Below, one piece after another: positions 1 through 6,007 of a DNA stretch of 6,008 nucleotides (position 1 is the stretch's first letter; each line of letters begins with the position of its first letter). Where the stretch lies: contig SCSO01000370.1 of assembly GCA_004297865.1 (NCBI GenBank), positions 1-6,008 on the forward strand. The letters are read 5' to 3'. A model generated the notes under the pieces. The model was given only the letters and a program-made list of their open reading frames with translations. It had not been told where the DNA came from and made no database searches. Origin of the DNA: Legionella sp. Lineage in GTDB: Bacteria; Pseudomonadota; Gammaproteobacteria; Legionellales; Legionellaceae. The translations under genes and the position numbers were made by a program.

Positions 1-20
1 AAGTGCCCACACAGTTTGTC
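1..20 (-). other. 16S rRNA operon leader element (5' external transcribed spacer, partial operon)
   Basis: Read on the minus strand this is GACAAACTGTGTGGGCACTT. It matches the conserved element of the E. coli 16S leader (GACAATCTGTGTGGGCACT) at all but one position over 19 bases. That element lies between boxA and the 16S gene and takes part in the long leader/trailer stem cut by RNase III. Its place downstream of an rRNA-type promoter shows that an rRNA operon reads leftward out of the window. The 16S gene itself is not included. In Pseudomonas and other gammaproteobacteria an rRNA operon also lies directly downstream of tyrS, which supports the call. Confidence 0.85.
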
Positions 21-27
21 TTCTATC

Positions 28-40
28 TTTTTAATGAATC
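28..40 (-). promoter_or_regulatory. Degenerate boxA-like antitermination element in the rRNA leader
   Basis: The minus-strand sequence GATTCATTAAAAA aligns with the E. coli leader boxA (TGCTCTTTAACAA) at 8 of 13 positions. It sits exactly 7 nt before the GACAA of the next leader element, the same spacing as in E. coli. In the family, boxA RNA loads NusB-NusE and SuhB to prevent premature Rho termination of untranslated rRNA. The positional match is good but the sequence match is weak, so this is a tentative call. Confidence 0.35.
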
Positions 41-61
41 TGCCCCGAAGGCGTGTTGCGT

Positions 62-89
62 ATTCTACTGATTTCACTTTCAGTGTCAA
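62..89 (-). promoter_or_regulatory. rRNA operon promoter (P1-like), reading leftward
   Basis: On the minus strand there is a perfect -35 hexamer TTGACA (84-89), a 16-bp spacer, and a -10 hexamer TAGAAT (62-67), five of six to consensus. A 16-bp spacer is typical of E. coli rrn P1 promoters. The 90-120 stretch just upstream is strongly A/T-rich with A and T tracts, consistent with an UP element bound by the RNA polymerase alpha C-terminal domain. Transcription should start near 53-57, giving about 55 nt of leader inside the window. The discriminator region (ACGCAAC) is only moderately GC-rich, so stringent control by ppGpp/DksA is plausible but not shown. No second (P2) promoter is visible. 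Confidence 0.8.
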
Positions 90-120
90 ACACTTTTTGC
101 ATATTTATCGAAAATTTATC
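90..120 (-). promoter_or_regulatory. A/T-rich UP-element-like region between tyrS stop and rRNA -35
   Basis: These 31 bases separate the tyrS stop codon from the rRNA -35 box. They are mostly A and T, with runs such as AAATTTT and AAAAA on the minus strand, as expected of an UP element. There is no GC-rich hairpin with a T-run here, so no intrinsic terminator for tyrS can be seen. I could not identify a convincing Fis site by eye. Confidence 0.45.
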
Positions 121-1326
121 TCAATCTGCCTTTTGCAAACGCACTTTGGCGATTCTACGTTTTCCTACTTGGATAATATAGGTTTGTCCTAACTCTAATA
201 ATATAGATGGATCAGCTACTTTATCTCCGTTCACCTTAACCCCGCCTTGCTTAACTAAGCGTATGGCTTCAGAAGTGCTTTGGGTTAAATCCAAATGCTT
301 TAATAGTTGCACAAGATTTACCGGTTCTTTGCTAATCGATGTCAGCTCTTCTAAATTTTCAGGAATAATCCCTTTTTGAAAGCGAGCAATGAATTCTTGA
401 TGGGCATTTTCAGCGTCGGCTTCGTTATGAAAACGAGTTACAATTTCCTTAGCGAAGTCTATCTTAATGTCTCGGGGGTTAGCGCCTTCGGTTACCGCTT
501 TTTTCATATTGGCAATTTCGCCACCCGTTTTAAAACTCAACAGGTCAATGTATCGCCACATCAATTCATCAGAAATTGACATGATTTTACCAAACATTTC
601 TCCAGCAGGATCTGCAATACCTATATAATTATCTAATGACTTAGACATTTTCTTGACCCCATCTAACCCTTCTATTAATGGAGTCATCATGATGACTTGT
701 GGCTCAAAGCCATAATGTTTTTGTAATTCTCGTCCCATCAAAAGGTTAAACTTCTGGTCAGTACCTCCAAGCTCAACATCAGCCTTTAGAACTACCGAAT
801 CATAACCTTGTAATAAAGGATATAAAAATTCATGTATAGCAATAGGTTGATTTCCCGTATAACGTTTATGAAAATCGTCACGCTCTAACATACGAGCTAC
901 TGTATAAGTTCCTGCTAAACGAATGAGATCAACTGCGGTGAATTGATTTAACCAAGTCGAGTTAAAAGCGATGGTCGTTTTTTCTGGGTCTAGAATTTTA
1001 AAGACTTGCTCTTGATAGGTTTTGGCATTTTCTAAAACCGTTTCTGCACTTAAAGGCATGCGTGTAACGTTTTTTCCAGTAGGGTCACCAATCATTGCAG
1101 TGAAATCACCGATTAAAAAAATGACCTCATGCCCAAATTGTTGAAATTGTCTTAATTTATTAAGGAGCACTGTATGACCTAAATGCAAGTCAGGAGCCGT
1201 AGGATCGAAGCCAGCTTTGATCTTTAGAGGGATTCCCTTTTGCAATTTTTTTTCAAATTCCGGCTGCGGTAAAACCTCTTCGCAACCGCGCATAAGCTCT
1301 GAAATGGCAGAATCTTGTACTATCAT
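121..1326 (-). CDS. tyrS: Tyrosine--tRNA ligase (TyrRS)
   Basis: This cytoplasmic class Ic aminoacyl-tRNA synthetase activates tyrosine with ATP and charges tRNA-Tyr. The 401-residue product has the full family layout. A Rossmann catalytic domain carries the HIGH-type signature HLGH (48-51), the tyrosine-pocket segment QGYDS (173-177), GGTDQ (187-191) and KMSKS (226-230). An anticodon-binding helical region follows. A C-terminal S4 RNA-binding domain covers about 337-398 (SEAIRLVKQGGVKVNG). The KMSKS form and about 400-residue length fit the TyrRS subtype of Pseudomonas and Haemophilus rather than E. coli TyrS, which is about 424 residues with KFGKT. The ATG at 1324-1326 gives the expected N-terminus; upstream AAAGG (1337-1341) is a weak ribosome site about 10 nt away. 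The gene ends 31 bp before an rRNA promoter on the same strand, with no terminator between them, and is divergent from an M23 peptidase gene, a known gammaproteobacterial neighbour. Confidence 0.97.
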   Translation of the reverse strand: MIVQDSAISELMRGCEEVLPQPEFEKKLQKGIPLKIKAGFDPTAPDLHLGHTVLLNKLRQFQQFGHEVIFLIGDFTAMIGDPTGKNVTRMPLSAETVLENAKTYQEQVFKILDPEKTTIAFNSTWLNQFTAVDLIRLAGTYTVARMLERDDFHKRYTGNQPIAIHEFLYPLLQGYDSVVLKADVELGGTDQKFNLLMGRELQKHYGFEPQVIMMTPLIEGLDGVKKMSKSLDNYIGIADPAGEMFGKIMSISDELMWRYIDLLSFKTGGEIANMKKAVTEGANPRDIKIDFAKEIVTRFHNEADAENAHQEFIARFQKGIIPENLEELTSISKEPVNLVQLLKHLDLTQSTSEAIRLVKQGGVKVNGDKVADPSILLELGQTYIIQVGKRRIAKVRLQKAD

Positions 1327-1398
1327 GTCATTAAAACCTTTATAAATGATTGACCTATCTTCTCACAGCGAGTATCTTAGCCCGGTTAATGATTTCCT

Positions 1399-1426
1399 GC
1401 TATACCAAATATGTAATTTAAGTTAA
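1399..1426 (-). promoter_or_regulatory. Candidate tyrS promoter (extended -10)
   Basis: On the minus strand, TTAACT (1421-1426, four of six to TTGACA) is followed by 16 bp and TATAGC (1399-1404). A TGG immediately precedes the -10, giving an extended -10 motif. The start would be near 1390-1393, leaving a 5' UTR of about 65 nt before the tyrS ATG. The -35 lies inside a perfect 10-bp palindrome AAGTTAACTT (1420-1429), which could be an operator or chance. No T-box-like leader or attenuator hairpin is evident. Confidence 0.45.
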
Positions 1427-1435
1427 CTTGTTATA

Positions 1436-1466
1436 TTCACCGTTCAATGAATGACTATGGTATATT
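1436..1466 (+). promoter_or_regulatory. Candidate promoter of the M23 peptidase gene (extended -10)
   Basis: TATATT (1461-1466) preceded by TGG (1458-1460) forms an extended -10 motif. The best -35 candidate, TTCACC (1436-1441), is weak and 19 bp away, but extended -10 promoters tolerate a poor -35. Predicted transcription starts near 1473, about 45 nt before the gene's ATG. It lies back to back with the tyrS promoter candidate, whose -10 has the same TGGTATA sequence. Confidence 0.4.
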
Positions 1467-1518
1467 TATAAAATAATAACAACAGCAATCTCTTGGATGG
1501 CTGCAGTATAGGCAAACA

Positions 1519-2889
1519 ATGGATAAAAGACCAAATATTCGTAAACGACAATCTGGTAAACCATCAAAGCTATGGATGTCTATTGCTTTAGTTATTGCCT
1601 TTTCTTTACCTTATTTTTTGGTTAAAAATTTCTCTCATCGTAAACATAATGATTACACCAAGCAATCCATTACCTTACCTGAATTAGAAGATTCCGAAGT
1701 GATTGAAGACAGTGATCTAATCGCTTCAACAGAAACTGTAGAAGCGGTAAACGAAGTCACCGTCAAAGACAATGAATGGCAAATCATTAATCCCCGACCG
1801 GGAGATTCCATGGCCGTCATTTTCAATCGCCTGGGTTTAAGCGCTAAAAATTTACACGCGGTGTTGGATAAAAATCCTCATGCAAAAGCCTTAACCAATA
1901 TTAAACCTTCGCAGCAATTACAGTTCTTAATCAATAAAAGTCAGCTCGAAAAGCTCATTATTCCCATTAACAATATTCAAACCCTTACGGTATTTCGCGA
2001 TGGCGAAGTGTATAAAACTAAGATCGCTTCGAAAAAAATGGTCAATCAAGACCACTATGTTACCGCCACAGTAAGAGGTTCTTTATATTCTACCGCGCAA
2101 CGAATGAATATTCCGTACAAGCTCATTCGCCAAATGACAGAAGTCTTAAATAAGGAAATCGATTTTTCCCGATCCATTCATTCTGGAGATCAATTTTCAA
2201 TCCTTTATGAGTCCTATTACATTGAAGACAAAATGGTAGGTACAGGTGATATTCTAGCTGTAAGTTATACTAATCATGGCAATATTTATCAGGCAATACG
2301 TCATACTAATGCCCATGGCGAGCATAACTATTACACCCCCAATGGGACCAGTTTGAAGAAGGCGTTTTCACGCTATCCTATTCGTTTTAGTCATATTAGC
2401 TCTACCTTCGCTACTTCGCGATATCATCCGATATTACATTATAAAAGAGCTCATCGCGGAATTGACCTAGCAGCACCAATAGGGACGCCTATTTTAGCAA
2501 CTGGAGAAGGTGTGATTGAGATGATTGGTCGACACAATGGCTACGGTAATATGATCAAAATCAAACATGACAAAAAGTACAGTACTGTTTATGGCCATAT
2601 GCTGCGCTTCCAAAAAGGAATTTACAAAGGTAGCAAGGTAAAGCGTGGACAAGTAATAGGATATGTAGGTCAATCCGGTCTAGCTACTGGCCCTCATTGT
2701 CATTATGAGCTGCATGTATATAATCAACCTAGAAACCCAACCACTATTCCATTACCGACCGCACCTTCTATTCCTGCGCGCGAGATGGTGGCTTTCAAAG
2801 CAAAAGCTGGAACGATGTTAGCGCGTTTAAAATTATTTGAAGAAGCCAATTTAGCTAGCAATGGCAAACGCAATATTGATGTCGGTTAA
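1519..2889 (+). CDS. mepM: Murein DD-endopeptidase, MepM-like, M23 family
   Basis: A membrane-anchored, periplasmic zinc peptidase predicted to cut peptide cross-links in peptidoglycan, making room for wall growth. The 456-residue product has a basic N-terminus and one membrane segment (about 18-36, WMSIALVIAFSLPYFLV). An acidic linker follows. A LysM/OapA-like domain spans about 92-150 (GDSMAVIFNRLGLS), then a middle domain about 180-285 and the M23 catalytic domain about 305-410. Zinc and catalytic residues are present: H312 and D316 in HRGID, H360 in YGH, and H393 and H395 in the HxH of GPHCHYELHV. All are intact, so it should be active, unlike EnvC/NlpD-type degenerate M23 proteins. Length and order match E. 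coli MepM (YebA, about 440 residues). The neighbour tyrS supports orthology, since Pseudomonas has the same pair. A weak AGG (1510-1512) lies 6 nt before the ATG. Which cross-link it cuts (4-3 or 3-3) cannot be read from sequence. Confidence 0.9.
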   Translation: MDKRPNIRKRQSGKPSKLWMSIALVIAFSLPYFLVKNFSHRKHNDYTKQSITLPELEDSEVIEDSDLIASTETVEAVNEVTVKDNEWQIINPRPGDSMAVIFNRLGLSAKNLHAVLDKNPHAKALTNIKPSQQLQFLINKSQLEKLIIPINNIQTLTVFRDGEVYKTKIASKKMVNQDHYVTATVRGSLYSTAQRMNIPYKLIRQMTEVLNKEIDFSRSIHSGDQFSILYESYYIEDKMVGTGDILAVSYTNHGNIYQAIRHTNAHGEHNYYTPNGTSLKKAFSRYPIRFSHISSTFATSRYHPILHYKRAHRGIDLAAPIGTPILATGEGVIEMIGRHNGYGNMIKIKHDKKYSTVYGHMLRFQKGIYKGSKVKRGQVIGYVGQSGLATGPHCHYELHVYNQPRNPTTIPLPTAPSIPAREMVAFKAKAGTMLARLKLFEEANLASNGKRNIDVG

Positions 2890-2891
2890 CA

Positions 2892-2911
2892 CCTTCTCCC
2901 GATGGAGAAGG
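2892..2911. terminator. Perfect 8-bp hairpin in convergent gap (candidate bidirectional terminator)
   Basis: CCTTCTCC (2892-2899), loop CGAT (2900-2903) and GGAGAAGG (2904-2911) form a perfect stem-loop. It begins 3 nt after the stop of the M23 gene and ends 3 nt before the stop of spmB, filling the convergent gap. Neither strand has a T-run after the stem, so it is not a classical Rho-independent terminator. It could still pause polymerase, protect 3' ends or belong to a dispersed palindrome family; a related hairpin sits at 5137-5159. Confidence 0.55.
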
Positions 2912-2914
2912 CAT

Positions 2915-3448
2915 TCAAGTAAATAGATATCTACAAATAACCACTGAGGCAATAATTCCAGCCAAATCGGCTAATAAACCCGCCGGAATTGCATGCCGAG
3001 TTCTTCTTATACCTACCGCACCAAAATAAACAGCGATGACATAAAAAGTGGTTTCCGTACTACCCATCATCGTAGCTGCAGTCTTAGCAATTAAAGAATC
3101 TCCGCCATATTGATGAATTAACTCGGCCATAACCCCAGTAGAAGCACTACCAGAAAAAGGTCTAATTAAAGCGAGTGGTAATACTTCTGGAGGCATGCCT
3201 ATATAAGAAAGTGCTGGGGCCAGCAAACGATAAACCAGTTCAAAAAAACCTGAGGCACGGAGCATACCGATAGCTACCATCATAGCAATCAAATAAGGAA
3301 TAATGCTGATACTGGTTTCAAAGCCCTGCTTTGCACCCACAATAAAAGCATCAAAGACATTAATTTTTTTTATCGTTGCATATAAGGGAATGCCCACAAT
3401 AAAAGCCAAAAAAAGCCAATTGGATAATTGATTCGCTATTTGCATCAT
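2915..3448 (-). CDS. spmB: SpmB-like nucleoside-recognition (Gate) domain membrane protein
   Basis: An integral inner-membrane protein of the spore maturation protein B family. The 177-residue product matches the family length (Bacillus SpmB is about 178). It has hydrophobic segments near 9-25, 48-64, 86-97 and 158-175. It carries the SpmB hallmarks: LIRPFSGSAS (94-103), GSTETTFYVIAVYFGAVGIR (129-148) and a following TRHAIPAGLLAD stretch. The SpmA-SpmB pair is required in Bacillus for spore core dehydration, but many non-sporulating bacteria have it and its transported substrate is unknown. The ATG overlaps the spmA stop codon in an ATGA, so translation is probably coupled; GGCGGA about 6 nt before the ATG is a good ribosome site. 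A second ATG directly follows the first (MMQ), so the exact start may shift by one codon. The name reflects homology only; no sporulation is implied here. Confidence 0.9.
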   Translation of the reverse strand: MMQIANQLSNWLFLAFIVGIPLYATIKKINVFDAFIVGAKQGFETSISIIPYLIAMMVAIGMLRASGFFELVYRLLAPALSYIGMPPEVLPLALIRPFSGSASTGVMAELIHQYGGDSLIAKTAATMMGSTETTFYVIAVYFGAVGIRRTRHAIPAGLLADLAGIIASVVICRYLFT

Positions 3449-4050
3449 AATGAATCCGCCTTGTCCATTCTAAATCGCGGTAATTTAGCCAACTGTTTTA
3501 CTGCAACAATGGCAACTAAAGTGGAAATACTGGTGGCAATTAAAGAGCTAAAAATGATGGAATTTGGATTGGTACTACCATTAGCAGCTAGATAAGCAAT
3601 TGCTGTAGCCGGAATTAATTGCACACTAGAGGTGTTTATAGCTAAAAAAGTACACATAGCATTAGATGCCACTTTGGCATTTTGATTTAAACTTTGTAAT
3701 TCCTTCATGGCTTGTAAACCAAAAGGAGTGGCAGCATTTGCTAACCCCAACATATTAGCAGCAATATTCATCAGCATTGCTCCCATTGCTGGGTGATCCG
3801 CCGGTACCTCTGGAAATAATCGTTTAAGAATGGGTTTTAGCAGATTTCCTAATAAATTAACTAAACCAGACTCCGTAGCAATCGACATAATTCCTAACCA
3901 TAATGACATGATTCCTGTAAGTCCTATGGCTAATTCAAAACCTAATTTTGCGGAATCTGTGACTGCCACAGTTACAGCATCTATACGTCCTTCAAAAAGC
4001 CCGACAATGACCGCGGTAAGAATCATTCCTAACCATATACTATTTAACAT
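3445..4050 (-). CDS. spmA: SpmA-like nucleoside-recognition (Gate) domain membrane protein
   Basis: The partner of SpmB, also an integral inner-membrane protein with a Gate domain related to nucleoside transporter cores. The 201-residue product is close to Bacillus SpmA (about 196). Hydrophobic segments lie near 3-19, 38-57, 90-112, 133-155 and 165-186. The family signature NMLGLANAATPFGLQAM (99-115) is complete, and a second one, LAINTSSVQLIPATAIA (136-152), follows. A strong ribosome site (AGGGGG, 5 nt before the ATG) marks the start at 4048-4050. It is the first gene of a two-gene operon and overlaps spmB by 4 bp; Bacteroides and many other bacteria have the two fused, so co-assembly is likely. 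In Bacillus the operon also includes dacB, a peptidoglycan carboxypeptidase. Here peptidoglycan-hydrolase-type genes flank the pair but on the opposite strand. The substrate and role in this organism are unknown. Confidence 0.9.
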   Translation of the reverse strand: MLNSIWLGMILTAVIVGLFEGRIDAVTVAVTDSAKLGFELAIGLTGIMSLWLGIMSIATESGLVNLLGNLLKPILKRLFPEVPADHPAMGAMLMNIAANMLGLANAATPFGLQAMKELQSLNQNAKVASNAMCTFLAINTSSVQLIPATAIAYLAANGSTNPNSIIFSSLIATSISTLVAIVAVKQLAKLPRFRMDKADSL

Positions 4051-4118
4051 TCTTGCCCCCTAACGCTGAAAAAGGTAGCATGTATCTAAAATTGGACTGA
4101 AAGAATAAGAAAAAGCTC
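4051..4118. promoter_or_regulatory. Short divergent spacer between spmA and the DUF1460 gene
   Basis: These 68 bp must hold promoters for both directions. For the plus strand the best -10 is TAAAAT (4087-4092, five of six), with no good -35 (CTGAAA at 4066-4071 gives a 15-bp spacer). That would leave a 5' UTR of only about 20 nt. For the minus strand the candidates (TTCTTA, 17 bp, TAGATA) are weak. I see no operator palindrome or terminator. Promoter assignments here are guesses from spacing and composition. Confidence 0.25.
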
Positions 4119-5126
4119 ATGCGATACACCATTACTCCTTTAAAATGTCTTGTCATTCTTGCCGGAATTGCCGGAAGTTTTATGAGCTTTGCTATTAATT
4201 CAAAAACGATTGAAGATCAGGCCGAGAGCTCAATTAGCGCACTATATCATAGACTTAAGGCCATGCCGAACACTTCTATGACGGAACGAATAGATTGGTT
4301 TAGCGAACAATTTAAAGGCCGCGCTTACCTTTTAGGTTCCCTAGGTGAAGGCCCTAATGCTCGTTACGATCAATACCCCCGTTATCGCACAGACGCTTTT
4401 GATTGTGATACTTATGTCAACACGGTTTTGGCGCTTGCTTTAGCCAATTCCCTAAAGACGTTTCAGGAATGTTTAAAATATACTCGTTACCAAGATGGCA
4501 AGATTGCTTATATTCATCGCAATCATTTCACCTCTATTGATTGGAATAAAAACAATCAACAACGGGGTATGTTAAAAGATATTACGTTGGATATTAAAAA
4601 CGAAGACAATAAACCTGTCGCTCAATTTGCTCACACAATGATAGATAAAGCGAATTGGTATGCTTATAAAACGGTATCAACCATTCGTTTGCAAAAAGAA
4701 AATAAAGCTGAGCAGCAAAAGCGCTTAACGGAACTGAAGGCTAAAATGAAGGATTTTAAACCTACTCCTTCAGATATTCCGTATATTCCATTATCGGCTT
4801 TGTTTTTTGCGGATAACACGCCCAATCAATATTTATTTACTCAAATTCCTCAGGGTGCGATTATCGAAATCATTAGGCCTAATTGGGATTTACGTCAACA
4901 AATTGGTACGGCATTGAATGTTTCTCATTTGGGCTTTGCTATATGGAAGAAAGATCAACTGTATTACCGTGAAGCGTCTTCTCAGTTAGGCGCTGTGGTG
5001 GATGTGCCTTTTATCCAATATCTTAAAGAAGCGAAGAAGAGTCCAACCATCAAAGGTATTAATGTGCAGGTGATGGTGCCGGTGAAACCTGTGGTGGCGG
5101 ATTGTTCTGATTTGAAACAGAATTAA
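4119..5126 (+). CDS. Secreted DUF1460 protein, N-acetylmuramoyl-L-alanine amidase-like
   Basis: A predicted exported enzyme of the DUF1460 family (papain/NlpC-P60-like fold), several members of which are annotated as N-acetylmuramoyl-L-alanine amidase-like. The 335-residue product has a signal peptide of about 25 residues (basic MRYTITPLK, hydrophobic core, probable cut after SFA). The mature part starts with an amphipathic helical region. The family motif GxAYLLGSLGEGP (residues 67-79) and RYRTDAFDCDTYV follow, with the likely nucleophile C96. The partner histidine is H270 in NVSHLGFAIW, followed by YREASS (283-288). The middle part, 110-260, has a charged lysine/glutamate-rich stretch (about 190-215) that looks like a surface helix. 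A Legionella pneumophila DUF1460 protein has a known structure, which fits the proposed host group. The ATG at 4119 is the only ATG before an in-frame stop at 4098, but its ribosome site is poor. The substrate, peptidoglycan stem or otherwise, is inferred. Confidence 0.82.
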   Translation: MRYTITPLKCLVILAGIAGSFMSFAINSKTIEDQAESSISALYHRLKAMPNTSMTERIDWFSEQFKGRAYLLGSLGEGPNARYDQYPRYRTDAFDCDTYVNTVLALALANSLKTFQECLKYTRYQDGKIAYIHRNHFTSIDWNKNNQQRGMLKDITLDIKNEDNKPVAQFAHTMIDKANWYAYKTVSTIRLQKENKAEQQKRLTELKAKMKDFKPTPSDIPYIPLSALFFADNTPNQYLFTQIPQGAIIEIIRPNWDLRQQIGTALNVSHLGFAIWKKDQLYYREASSQLGAVVDVPFIQYLKEAKKSPTIKGINVQVMVPVKPVVADCSDLKQN

Positions 5127-5132
5127 CAATAA

Positions 5133-5159
5133 TTTCCCTTCTCCTTTGAAGGGAGAAGA
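5133..5159. terminator. Hairpin with two alternative foldings in convergent gap
   Basis: CTTCTCC (5138-5144) can pair with GGAGAAG (5152-5158) around a 7-nt loop. Alternatively CCCTTC (5136-5141) pairs with GAAGGG (5148-5153) around TCCTTT; on the plus strand this stem extends outward to 5133/5156 with one G-U pair. The element lies between the stop of the DUF1460 gene and the queF stop. It shares the arms CCTTCTCC and GGAGAAG with the hairpin at 2892-2911. T-runs after the stems are poor on both strands, so termination is inferred from position. Confidence 0.5.
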
Positions 5160-5170
5160 GAAGAATGATT

Positions 5171-6007
5171 TTATTGTCGGGGTAAACGAATATTTTTATT
5201 ATTCCACTCTGCAGGTTTGGTTGAACGATACGGATTAATATCCAAACCACCGCGACGAGTATAACGACCATACACTGTTAATTCTTTAGGCTTACAGTGA
5301 GTTAGGATATCTATAAAAATTCGCTCAATACATTGCTCATGAAATTCATTATGATTACGGAAAGAAACAATGTATTGCAACAATCCTTCGCGATTAATCT
5401 TGGGCCCTTTATAATGAATTTGCACAGAACCCCAATCCGGTTGGAATGTGACTAAACAATTAGATTTCAACAGATCAGAATATAATGTTTCTTCGACTTC
5501 AATCGTTTCTGTGGTTAAAAATGTCGGCTGTACAGTATATACCGAACAATGGACATCCAGATGATCTATGCTTTCTCCAAGAAAATGGCTATCCAAAGCT
5601 AAAGGTTTCTGTGTGCCTAGAGGTTGTACTGAAACCAGAACTTCAGTTTCCAGAGCGTGTTCCAAATCTTTTTTAATAGTTGCTTCAACATCCTCTAAAG
5701 AGGCAAATGCGGTGTTATTGAAAGAATTAAAATAAAGCTTTAATGATTTGGATTCAATAATGTGGGGTGATGCGCAATCGTAAACGATTTCTGCAATGGC
5801 TACCACAGGCTTACCTTTAGGGTTAAGCCAAGAAACCTCATAATGGTTCCATGAGTCAAAGCCATAAAATGGTAATTTCTCGGGATTTACTCCGATTTCT
5901 AAGCGGTTTTCAATTCGGGGAATAGGGAATAATTTATCAGCATTGTAATAGGCATCGTATTCAGATCTTTTACCTAATTCTGAATTGATTTCTAGTTGTA
6001 AACTCAC
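5171..6007 (-). CDS. queF: NADPH-dependent 7-cyano-7-deazaguanine reductase (start at window edge)
   Basis: A cytoplasmic enzyme that reduces the nitrile of preQ0 to the amine of preQ1, using two NADPH, in queuosine synthesis for tRNA wobble position 34. This is the long, YqcD-type (unimodular, tandem T-fold) form, like E. coli QueF of 282 residues. In the 278 residues visible, the QueF motif ESKSLKLYFNSFN lies at 85-97. The nucleophile is C184 in SNCLVTFQPDWGS, with the general acid D191. HNEFHEQC supplies H223 and E224, matching E. coli H229 and E230 with a constant offset of six. The C-terminus (RRGGLDINPYRS...LPRQ) is complete. The first visible start is GTG at 6005-6007, one base from the window end. 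The six-residue offset leaves room for a start a few codons further right, so the N-terminus is unresolved. It converges on the DUF1460 gene, and no other queuosine gene is in view. Confidence 0.95.
   Translation of the reverse strand: MSLQLEINSELGKRSEYDAYYNADKLFPIPRIENRLEIGVNPEKLPFYGFDSWNHYEVSWLNPKGKPVVAIAEIVYDCASPHIIESKSLKLYFNSFNNTAFASLEDVEATIKKDLEHALETEVLVSVQPLGTQKPLALDSHFLGESIDHLDVHCSVYTVQPTFLTTETIEVEETLYSDLLKSNCLVTFQPDWGSVQIHYKGPKINREGLLQYIVSFRNHNEFHEQCIERIFIDILTHCKPKELTVYGRYTRRGGLDINPYRSTKPAEWNNKNIRLPRQ

Noticed and set aside
376..579. 67-codon open frame on the plus strand
   Set aside because: It lies wholly inside tyrS on the other strand, has no recognisable domain, and TyrRS conservation explains the sequence.
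1497..1511. Five-codon upstream frame (ATG GCT GCA GTA TAG) before the M23 gene
   Set aside because: It is too short, has no ribosome site, and nothing suggests attenuation; likely chance.
2915..4050. Evidence of sporulation from spmA/spmB
   Set aside because: The pair is common in non-sporulating bacteria, and all other genes point to a gammaproteobacterium; the names are homology labels only.
3830..4063. 77-codon open frame on the plus strand
   Set aside because: It is antisense to spmA, crosses its start, and its translation is low-complexity and isoleucine/asparagine/proline-rich without domain similarity.
5059..5271. 70-codon open frame on the minus strand
   Set aside because: It overlaps the queF 3' end in another frame and the antisense of the DUF1460 gene, and spans the intergenic hairpin; no family is recognisable.
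5485..5676. 63-codon open frame on the plus strand
   Set aside because: It is antisense to well-conserved queF coding sequence and has no ribosome site of note.
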